Below, one piece after another: positions 48,162 to 60,100 of a stretch of 64,000 nucleotides of DNA. Every line of letters starts with the position of its first letter. Within the stretch, counting starts at the first letter, position 1. The stretch is from Fragum whitleyi (Eukaryota > Mollusca > Bivalvia > Cardiida > Cardiidae), in the NCBI GenBank assembly GCA_948146395.1, contig OX411546.1, positions 20,725,158 through 20,789,157 of the forward strand, in the 5' to 3' direction. The notes below the pieces were generated by a model. It saw only the letters and a program-made list of their open reading frames with translations, was not told the origin of the DNA and made no database searches. The translations under genes were made by a program, and so were the position numbers.

Positions 48162-51100
48162 AGAAATGACTTTTTTTTACACTTTGACCTTGACAGATGA
48201 CCTTGACCTTATCACATGACCTTGACATTGGTATCTATGATGGGCATTACAAAGATATGTCATCATACCAAATATGAGCATTGTATCTTGAGTAGTCTTG
48301 AAGTAATTGGCAATGCTAAGTTTTTGGGTTAATAAATTTTGCAGACAGATAGACAGACAGACCAACAGACAGACAAGCAGACAGACAAAAGTAAAACAAT
48401 ATACCCCCGATCTTTCAATGCAGGGGCATAAAAACAGAATAATTAATATTTTCTTTATAGAAAAAGATGAGATCTGTTGGTGAAACACTAATGCCTTCAA
48501 AATTGCATTTTTTTTCAGGCTTTGAGTAATTGACAATTGTTTTTTCAGTTTAAGTTTCACAGTCAGACGGACAGACAGATGGACAGTCACCAGTAAAACA
48601 ATATGCCTCTGATATCATCAATGTGGGGACATAAAAAAATTGTATCTTCAAAAGATTAAGGATGAAAATAGCACAATAATTTCTGCATAAATCTTAAATG
48701 CTTAAGGTGGCAGTTAACTTAATCATTTTGTATCTTTATGAAACATGTAGAAGTGTTTTTTTTTTTTTTTTTTTGTCAAAAAAAAATCAAAATCTAAAGT
48801 TAATACTCACTTTTTCTGTTGGCAAGTTCCATATACATTTCTTCCTCAATCTGTTAAGTATAGAACAGTACAATGTTACTACACGTTAATTACAAGTCAA
48901 TACATTTCTAATTGCTGCCATAAACCCTGTGTTGACAGCACTTGTAGGATTGCCTGTTTGGAATCATGAAATCATTTTCAACAGTATTGGAGTTAAATTG
49001 AAGCTGGTTGGGCACTTAAAATAGTTTCCTTTGCATTCTCACGCCAGTACTACTAAGATACTGCCAGACGCTTAGATGAAATGTAGTGCTTGTACAACAA
49101 CAACAACAGGTTGATGGAAATAATTCCCAATATTTTCCTTCTGAAGCAGCTAAGCTAATAAATGTTACAGGTTTAATTTACTTAAACATGTCAAATGTTT
49201 TTGAAAGTCAACCATGTGTATATATTCTCAGGATATCAAATGAACCCTGTACTAAGTCAAACATTATCAAAATAACATCAACATCAAATTGCTTAAAGCA
49301 CCAGATAAAGTACCATATTTGTTCTAATAACAGCGCCCTCTCTAAAAGTAGCACCCATACATTTTTTACTCAGAAAACCCACTTCAAATACCTAAAATTT
49401 AGGAACTTTTTGAGACTTCTTCTCTAATTAGAGATGAATTTTCTCTAAACAATCATTTATATGATGGTTTTGAGGAAATTCACTTCAAATCAAAGGGAAA
49501 AGGGCCTAAAAGACACCACTTCAAATCAGAAAATGATTACTAAATAAAAGCTCCAGGACCATGTTATGTATAGCTCCGGGGAGTGTTTGTTAGGGGAAAT
49601 ACAGTAGTAGCTTTTTTTTTTAAAAAAAAAACCCCAATTTTTATTGTAGGCTTTTCTTGCTTAAAAAGACAAATCAGGAAGTTAAGATTTTGATCAGCCT
49701 GCACATTATGTGCAGGCTGATCTTTGTCTTTACCTCCTGCTTGACCAGGAACATATCTGATTCAACATGAGAAGGGGTAAGGAGTACTGACCACATCAAA
49801 CTTGTTGCCTAGCAACAAGACAGGGAACCCAATAGGATCTATGGGTATTTCTTTGGTTACCATGACATCTACTTTCTTGTTACTTGTATCCTTTTCAACC
49901 ACTGTTTTTGTCAATTTGTTCAATACTGTCTGCTTCCAAACATTAGCCATTTCCATGGTGACAGGGTTTGTCATATCAACAACAACTGAACATAGAACAA
50001 GATTTTATTTGCAATCGGAAAGGAACATTATCTGTACAAAAAAGATCTTAAAATCATTCTTTTTGATAGCACTGACTGCCCTGAATGATTGATTACAAGT
50101 GTACACTTTCAGAAATTTACAAACTAGAGGCCCAAGAGGGCCTGTATCACGCCACTGGTCTCAATAACCCAAGAATTTTGCCCTGCCACACCTATATTTT
50201 GGGGTCAATTGAAATTTCTTGATCAATTTAAGTAAAGGGTCACCCAAGGAACATCCATGCCAAGTTTCATTGAAATCAGCCAAATGGTTTGGAAGGAGAA
50301 GATTTTTAAAGATTTTCAAGTTCAAAAATGCCCTGCCCTGCAGCTGCCTAGCCTGTATTGGGGGGGGGGGGTCAATCAGAATTTCTTTAAAAATTAAAGT
50401 AAAGGGTCACCCAAGGAACATCCATGCCAAGTTTCATTGAAATCAGCCCAATGGTTTGGAAGGAGAAGATTTTTAAAGATTTTCAAGATCAAAAATGCCC
50501 TGCCCTGCAGCTGCCAAGCCTGTATTTGGGGGGGTCAATCAGAATTTCTTTAAAAATTTAAGTAAAGGGTCACCCAAGGAACATCCATGCCAAGTTTCAT
50601 TAAAATCAGCCCAATGTTTTGGGAGGAGAAGATTTTAAAAGGTTTCAAAGTGCAAAAATGCCCCGCCCTGCAACGCCCATATTTGGGGGGTGTATAAAAA
50701 GATTTTGAATACTTTAAGAAGAGGGTCACCCATGGATCATTTCTACCAAGTTTTCTTAAAATCCGCCCATTGGTTTGGAAGGACATAATGTTTAAAGAAA
50801 AAAGTTTACGCACAGATGGACGGATGGATTGACGCTCACTCGACAGCACACCACCATGACAATACCTCGCTGGCCTTTGGCCAGTGGAGCTAAAAAACAA
50901 ACTTTTTGCAAAACAATGATGATGACAAGGATATATAGATAAATAGGATCTGTCATGAGATTTTTATCTGTGACAAGTTGATCTAAATCAAGTCTAGAAT
51001 AGAAATGTATTAAGCAAGCCTTGGCAAGGTTAACACTTTTTCTATTCTAGACGAGGTTAAGGTCACCTTGTCTTAACTAAAATCAAGTTTCACTTCTTTT

Positions 51101-54100
51101 TAACACATTAACAACATGTATTCTATCTTAACCCTTTCCTGTTTTTCAAAATTTTGGATCTGTCAAAATTCAAAGGTTTTGCAGACGAAAATTTAAAGTG
51201 GATTTAATTTGAAAAATAACCATTCAGTAGGGTAGAAAATAGTGTGGAAAAAGAAGAAATTGCTTGTCAGAAGCAATTTCTTCCTTTTTTCACAATGTTT
51301 TCTCAATAAAAAAATCACAGGCACTTAAAAAGAGGGGATTAAACAGCAAAGGGTTAAAAAAGACATTTTGAAAGGCTCTGATGACTAAAATACCAAGAAA
51401 AGGTAAGTGGTGATGATTTCATATAGAATGTGATCCTACACATGTGTCAGATATCTCAATGGCTCAGTTCAAAACAGTTGTAACTGCCTATAAACATATA
51501 GGCAGTTACAACTGTTTTGTTCAGAGCCATTGATCTCTGATGGCTGTTTTTTTTTATAGAAGACAAGAGTAGCTTCGTGAGAAATATATAATACGTACTT
51601 AGTGTTTTGTATGAAAAAATTATGTTATGAGGTTGAGAGAATTGATCATTGTCGAGGCTCTGCCAAGACAATTATCAATTCTCACAACCGAGTTAGATAT
51701 TTTTTCATACAATACACTTAGTACGTATTATATATATCTTAATTATAACCTCTTTATGTCTTGATTTCATCGATGTTTCTAACTGAAATGCAAGTTTTTA
51801 AAAATAACTGCATAATATTATTGTTCTAAAAATAACTATGTGATATCATAATAAATATCATACAGCTTATCACACCGATATTTGTATAGTTATAAGATAA
51901 ATAACTATCTTCAGGTTTTCAAATAAAAACAATAAAAAAAAATACTACATATCCCTGACATGTTAAAAGACATCAAAAAGATGGAAGATATTTCTTACTA
52001 CAGCATTTCGTTAAATTCCTACAATGTAATCCGAATATTTTTCTCTTTAAAGCTTGAAGGGTTAGGGCAAGACTATACTAAGTGTATTTACATTGTTTTG
52101 TTTGAATGGGTTTTACGCCACTTTCAGCAATTTCACAGTTATATTGCGGCGGCCGGAGCACCTAACAATGGATTCCTGGTATTTCTTTCACCTGTAATAC
52201 CATTACACCCTTTCCTAGCCTCCGACTGCTATCTCAAATAGGATTACGATTATATAAACCCATTGGTGAGAGACAAACGTCGGAAAGGATATTTGCCGCC
52301 ACTGGGGATCGAACCCACGACTTCCAGATTGGAAGTCTTATGCCTAACCAACTGCGCCATGGTGGCGGCGTATTTACATTGTATAGACACTTACTATAGT
52401 TATGCTTTGAGGCTTTCAAATCTTAAACATTTACTTATTAATATCCCAGAATCCACCTATCTATTGCATGAAATAGCTCAAATGTGGCACTAGTTATTTT
52501 TTTTCAAATTGGATCATACAGTGGGCCTACTCCAAGAAAACAAGTCAGCAAAATGAGCAAATTGTCACAAGATACAACCATTACACTGCTGAATGTCCAA
52601 ATATGAAAAAACAACAAAGGAAAATAATTAAAAATTAAGCTAGGTAAAATTATGGTTCTTGTGCCCTGCACATTGGAGGAACAAAGCTATCAAGTTTCAT
52701 GTCAATTGAGCATAAGGTCAATCATACATACGGTGACAGGGTTATGCTCCAGATAAATAAGTAGAAGCCGCCTGCCCTGACGCTGGCTGCTCGAAGCGGA
52801 AATTCACATGTTATCCAATAAAATGTCATGTCTTTGGACAGGCACATAGAAGTAATAATTTCAGCAAGTTCACTTACCTATAGCAGCAGCCAAATTACGG
52901 AAGTAAGACTTGTGGACATCCATATCCTCTCTACCAGGTATATCCCAGAAAGGTCAGTGAGACCAGCCTTGCATTCAGGTGACAAAACTGTGCAAAAAGT
53001 TTACCAATTATACCCAGCTTTGCACATGAACTTACGTAGTTCACCTACCTATTGCAGCATCCAAGTTACGGAAGTAAGACTTGTGGACGTCCATATCCTC
53101 TCTACCAGGTATATCCCAGAAAGTAAGAGAGACCACAGTGTGGGCAGGAACATTCAACTTTCTTACCACATTTTCTGAAACAGTTACCACAAAACATGTG
53201 AGAGGATTTAACCCTTGTCATGCTGAATATAAACCTTGGGAAAATTACCTCAAAATCAAAGTGCTGAAAACACTGGATGAACTTAATGAAATTCATTTTT
53301 TTTTTAAATTTTGCAAATATGATGTTTAAACTTTTCTGGTTTAAAAGCTTTAAAAGGAAAATCAGGTTGTAAAGACTAAGATCAGACTGCACAATTGTGC
53401 AAGCTGAGCTTTGTCATTACCTCTTGCAAAAGCAGGAATATTCTGGGTTCAGCATAACATGGGTAAAGAATAAATTAAACAAACAAGATGTGTATGTGAA
53501 ACAAATGCCCCTGAAACAGCACTTTTTTGAAAACTTTTTACCTTGACAGATGACCTTGACCTTGCCACATGAACTTGACTTTAGTATCAGCAGATGTGTA
53601 TCATTGAGATCTATCATTATGCCAAATATGAGGTTTTTACCTTGAATAGGCTATTTGACCTTGACAGATGACCTTGCCATGTGACCTCGACTTTGGTATC
53701 AGCAGATGCCTATCATCGAGATCTATCACCATGCCAAATATGAGGCCTGAATCTTGAATAAGCTTGAAGATATTGGCAATGTTATGTTTTTTGGTTAAGT
53801 TAGACAGACAGACGTACATGTACGTACGTATGGCAACGGTAAAACAATATGCCCTGATCTTTCAATGGGAGGGGGGCATAATAGAAATTCTAAATTTCAA
53901 AATTCAAAAATGTTCTCACCAATAGCAACTTTCTTTGTGGGTATGTATAGTGAACTAAACTGGTTTCTGAGATACCGCAGCAGTATACTAGTTTTACCGA
54001 CCCCTGGATCACCTGAGGAAAGAATGAAGATTTATATATTTAAATAGCTAACACAAGTCCAATAACTAAAGAAAGCTTTCAAAATCAAAAGATAATGCTG

Positions 54101-57100
54101 CAAATAAGAGCAACACCTATGCCATGCAACACTTGGCTGCTGGTGCTAGATAATGAAAAAGTCATAGTCAAAAAAAGAGCATGACTCTACAAAAATGTTT
54201 TCAGAGTTAACCCCCTAGACATTCTGGATAGCTCTTCTGATGGCAAACACCGAATAACAGGTTTAATGAAGACATCTTCAATTAAACTGATATGACAATA
54301 TTAAAAGTTGTCACACTAATGCTAACACCAACAACAACACCAACACAAATGACGTCAAGGTGATCACAATACCTCAGGTATTCTCCAAAAACAGCAGAGC
54401 TAATCAAGAGCACCGCCTACGGGTGCCTTCGCTCGGCTGTCGAGTGCTAGATGGTGGGAAAAAATCTAAGTCGAAAAAGGGGCATAATTTGTGCAAAATG
54501 CATCTAATATTATCCCCCTTGATAGTATAGGTTGCTCTTTGGATGGTGAATATGTGTGCCAAGTTTCAAGTGAATGCCTGCAGTAGAACCAGAGATATAA
54601 CAAAATGTCAAAGTTTTCGCACAATGACAACGACGACGACACAGAGGCTATAGCAATACCTCAGGTATTCTCAAAAAACGGCAGTGTTAAAAAATGAAAT
54701 TTGGCTGCTAGTTACATGTATGTTCAAGCCAAAATAAACCTTTCTTTAATGATTTTTGGTGGTTTATCAAGAAATAACGGTAGATTATCACTTGATAATC
54801 TCACCGCAAAAGCAGTGAAATTATCAAAAACTTATACCCTGCTTTTGTGCATTTCATCCTATCTGACGTCATCTATGCGGGGCGAAATAAGTGATGTCAC
54901 AATGAACGTTGCATAGCAATCACGCGCAAAATGACGCGCTTTACGAAAATATGTCCTAGAAATTTCACATTTTGTCTCATTTTTGCATTAAAGAAATAGA
55001 ATAATCGTTTGTTTTTCGAGTAAGATCGATTAATATTTCATTTCGTGAAAAACAAAAACTATATTTTCACTCGTGGCACTGCCACTCTTGAAAATATAGC
55101 TTTTGTCGTTCACTCAATGAAATATAAATCAATCTTACACTTAAACAAACGATTATCCTCTATGTAATTCAATTTGAGAAAATTCAAAGTTGTTTAGAAT
55201 TTTGTAAATCCAATCCATCAGGGGTTGTGTCTGGCCCATAAACCAGGGTTTTGACTCTCAAAAATCTAAAAGAAAAATCTTTTTTGAAAATTTTCGGTAA
55301 GTGGGTCATTTTGACTCTTGTTTGGTATTGCATCTTGATATTGCTGCAAAACAATTTTTTGTACTTAGTTAATTGTATCTAATTGCATCATACATTGCTT
55401 TCTATTTCATATGAATCTCTTAAAAAGAATTGTAGGACACAATTAAAGAAATCATTCAGCATTAACAAAAAGTATTTCATTGCCCTTGCCCTTCCCAGAT
55501 TATGATGTACATGTATTAACATAAACCAGGGTGTGGAAATAAAAAAATTATCACTTGTCCTGGGACAACTTGATGGCCAAAATTCACTATTGAAAGCAAT
55601 TTCTCCTTTTCACTAATGTTTTCTTTACTACTCAATACTTATATTGAATATTGAAAATCACTTTTACATGCAAAATGAAAACCCTAAAAATAGCTACCAT
55701 TCATGTTCTTGAATCAATTAAGTCCACTTGTCCTAGGACAAGTTCCTAAGGAAAAAGTACTTGTCCACAGGCTACAAAGCCTAAGTTGGATAAGTTAGGA
55801 ATAGGAATTCCACACCCCTCCAGTAATATGCCTTTTTGTACCATTGCCCCCAAAAATTACAGATGTCCAGAGTTGTCTTAGTTCATTGTCCCATCTGTTA
55901 CGTACAATGCCCAAAGGTAGGAGTCTGTAAAACATTAGGAGAGTAATAGCACTAATGGATTATAGTGGACCAATAATCTCATTAATATGATCTAGTAAGG
56001 CACTAGAGTCCTAGTCCCATTTTTTTATTGGATGACCCTAATGATCACACTTACTTACCAACAAGGGCAATCTTTAAGTTAGGAAGCTCTGGAGGCAATG
56101 CATCCCTGCCTGTAACGAAAGCAAAACATACAATTTTACAAGATGTTCGTTTATTTGTCAATAAAGTTATTGCCATATATCTATATGTACTGTAGAATAC
56201 ATATTGTACTATCTGTAAAAAGAGATTAAAAAAACAAGAAAAAAAATATTATAAGACAAAAAAGTTAAAAAAAAATTACAAGAAGAAAATGTAAAATATT
56301 TTTTGTGGAGTCCGTGGTCTTATGGTTAGGACGGTGGCTTTGGGATCGAAAGGTCCCGGGATCGAATCCCGGCCAGATCACGGGAATTTTTCTGAGCAAA
56401 AAATCAACTCCACGATGTTCCTCCCCACCCAGGTGTATAAATGGGTACCTGTGAGAATGTAAGTCTATGTGCTGTGGCTGCCAATGAGCGCCGTGTGTTA
56501 ACAGCCAACTTGCAATTTGATGATCGGGGGTTAAAGTGTGAAGTCGGTTGAATATGCCTGGTATAGAAACAGACTATAACCTAACTTTAACTTTTATTTT
56601 TTTAACCCTTATTCAATTGGTTTCTAAATTTTGTTTTGATTGATTGATTGATTGATTGAAACCAATTTTGGGTTACAAAATGCTGATTATACATCAGATA
56701 CACGCTCTCTTCACACAACACTAATTAGATCAATAGCGGATAGGTTCGGGTAATAACGAATCGGCAGTTGAGGGAATATCTCAAAATTGACAATGACCCT
56801 AAATCGATAGAGATGTGGGGGTCAAGGAGCAAAACACTGCTTCAAGAGCCGAGCTGCATTCGCTGTGCCGCTAAAATTGCGGCTCGACCGCGTTGAGGTG
56901 CATCACCAGTGCAAATGGCTCGAGCTCCGCTACTATCTGTCGCATCCTCACCAAACTCACAATGGTTGTAGGGCTTGAATAGAGCCTACAACATAGGGAT
57001 TGATTTCTTGGTTCGAGCCCTGCATGGATTGAGTGTCTCACTTGCGTGAACATTTCGCCTCGGCACCATCAGCCAACTGCCGGCCTAGCGACGGCTAATG

Positions 57101-60100
57101 AGCCGTCCAAAATCACCACTCGAGGGCCAGTTTCCTGCCTAGCGATCGATAGAGATGCAGGGCAAATTCCGGGGTCTGGGAGCAAAACACTGCTTCGAGA
57201 GCAGAGCTGTATTCTCTTCACCGCTAAAATTGCGGCTGGACCGCTTTGAGGCGCGACTCCAACGTGAATTGCTCTAGCTCTGCCACTTTCCACCACAGCC
57301 CCACCAAACTCTCAACGATTGTAGGGCTTGGATAAACCATCACGAGGGTACATGCAACAAATGGGTTCGGTCCATTGGTTCCAGCCCTGCATGGAGTGTC
57401 TCACTCATGTTAACATTTCCCCTCGGAGCGATCGGCACACTGCCGGCCAAGATACAGATAAGGGGCAAATTCTGGGGTCTAGGAGTGAGAACTCAAGTTA
57501 CCTTCGGCTGCTGAGCCGTCCAAAATAACAGCTTGAGGGACCCATTCACTGCCTAGCGACAGATAGAAATGCGGGGTAAATTCTGGGGTCTGGGAGCAAA
57601 ACGCTGCTTTGAGAGCTGATCGGATTGCCCTCTCTTCCTGTTCGTTTTCATAAAATCAAAAATGGCAAAATCTGTCTAACCAAACAGTCGTTTAAGACCG
57701 GTATAATTATATGCAAAATGAATAGATATGCAAAAGATAATACATCAACAAAATAAAGATGTCTGCAAAAAGTACCACAAATGTATTCATATAACTTCAC
57801 TCCAAAACGGATTTCTAAGGCTTGACAATTGACACTGACCTTCAAAGTTGCGGATTGATGAAATGAACCTTAAATGTTTATTCTGAATATCAGCACTGTA
57901 AAAAATATGTTTATGGAGTATCGCTTGTAATTATGCAATCAATGGACATCTTAGACCTCTTAACTTCAGCTAATTAAATTTGCAGTACAGTGTTCCTACT
58001 GCTTTGTTAGATAAGGGGTTTTTGTCATCTCCTGAAAGGTGGTATTTTGAAAAACTGGGGGTTTTCCAAAAAAGTAAGGGGTTTCATTTTTTTAAAGGAA
58101 ATATTTATTTCATCAAGACAATGTACAGTTTAATGATTCAAAACTGCTATACTAATATTGGATGGAGGATTTTATGTTCACTTTGAGGTTACTTCAGTAC
58201 TGAAAAAAATTTGGCAAATCTGTTTTTATGTAACTATATTAAATTAATAACCCAAGATATGTAAAGATAACTGGCAATTTCAAGATTTATAATCTCACTA
58301 TGTGTATTTTAAAGCTTTGTTTTTGATTGGAATAGACTCACCAAAGCAATGTCAGTTTCCCTTTTATATACTAGGGTACTTACAAAATAGTGATAATATA
58401 AAAAATAATGTTTTGAGCTGTATTTTAAATCTTTCTGTTGTTTAATGTCTCGAGTTTAGGTAAAAAAAAATATAGACAGCCTTGGCGATTTTTTTCATAG
58501 AAATCAAGGACCCCTAGCCCCATTTAAAAATTCAAAATCAAGCAAGTATCTCAACAAATACTCTGGCCTGTGGCTGTCCTTTTCAATTTATTTATTTTTC
58601 AATTTATTCATTTATGATTTATTGATCAAGCTTGTGTCCGAATACATGGCCAAAGTATCATGGGAAAACCTTCGTTATCTGGTTTTAACAAGTTACAAAT
58701 CCAATGATCTTGCTATTTTGCTTTGAGTTTAAGTCTAAGTAATGAAGACAGAAACTTATGCAAGACGATCACATTTTCAAAAGCCGATTATTCTACTGAT
58801 ATTTATTCTTCTTCAGACTGTCGAACTTAGATTTTGAGCAAAGAAGATTGAAAATACTTGATGCATATTGTCAAGTTTTTGATAAATGATTCGCGAGTCT
58901 CAGAAGTTTTTTTTCTGTTTTAAATGATTATCAAATCCCGCAAATCGCAGCTAAAAGATCGTAACTACTGCCAATCCAAGTCGTTGTTAGGCGATTTTAT
59001 GGCAATCAATCAACGACATCGTAAATTATTTGATGGTATAATTTTGGAAAGCAATTTTTTAGATAAAGCCATACCTGCTATTAAAAAAGATGATTAAATG
59101 AAAAGAAATCCTGTTTTTTCGAATATAAATCTATGAAATAGTTGACCAAGTAATCATATCGTTTTATTCTCATAATGGAAAGGGTCTCCATCTCACGAGT
59201 TTTACAAGCGTCCATTCTACTTTTTCTGAGCGTGAAACGAGTGTATTTGGCAGGGTTAGTTTTGAATTCTGTACGTGAATTTTTGTTTTTATGCGTGATT
59301 CATGTAGATATGTACGTGAATGGGAATACTGCAGTAGTAGGCTAGTAGTTGTCAATAAACAATGCCCATCAGTTATGAATAAAGTTAAATAAATCTGAAT
59401 CATGATTTTTAGTTTTTTTTGTAGTTGATGTTCACTTTGAGACAGCCGCAATGAAATCATTTCCACTCGTAAGATATATCCGTTACTGCCCGAATCGGGA
59501 GATGTTTTCATCAGGGGATATTTTAGTTAATTTTGGACAATTTTCTATCCAGATGTGTTGATATAGTGGGAAATAGGGTAATCTACAAAATGGTACCAAG
59601 AACTTGTCTATTGGATTTGATTTACATGATCATTACACGTCCGAGCCCCTGCTATTGCATTTACTCTGGACCTGAAAAATGCAGCTTTCGGTTACCTCAT
59701 TTTGGTTGCAGCAAATTGAAAGTACAAAAACAAATGTAAACAAAATAGAATTTGGCTCAGAAATCCCTGGAATATTAAATAATACCATGGTAAAATTAAT
59801 TTTATTGAAATATTCCGTTAAAAAATATAGAGATCGATTTAAAAACAACCTGTCCACTATACACTCATGTCGGGTAATCCTGCGCGTCGTCTAAGGCTGC
59901 GCAGCTATATGACGTCATGTAAACTAAGAAAAAGGCCGCTAAAAATAAAAGCAGAACAACCTATTTTTCATTCCCAAAATTCGATCGATTCTACAATTTT
60001 AAACAAAAATTTCATATGTGTATATTTAAGCAAAAAGATTCCCGTTTTTGTCTCAGTGTTTTTCATTTTAATTTCAACAGATTACGGACATTAATTTTAG

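Noticed and set aside
48177..48590. 137-codon frame on the - strand
   Set aside because: It is a translation of the GACCTTGAC/GACAGACAG repeat; similar frames appear in the other copies by composition.
50550..50900. 116-codon frame on the - strand
   Set aside because: It falls within the 170-bp tandem repeat and is not kept in register between units.
52828..53178. 116-codon frame on the + strand
   Set aside because: It is the antisense shadow of GTPase exon 4 and its duplicate, which explains its internal repetition.
56309..56383. Possible tRNA-Glu gene
   Set aside because: The anticodon stem is poor and a conserved SINE body follows; treated as a tRNA-derived SINE.
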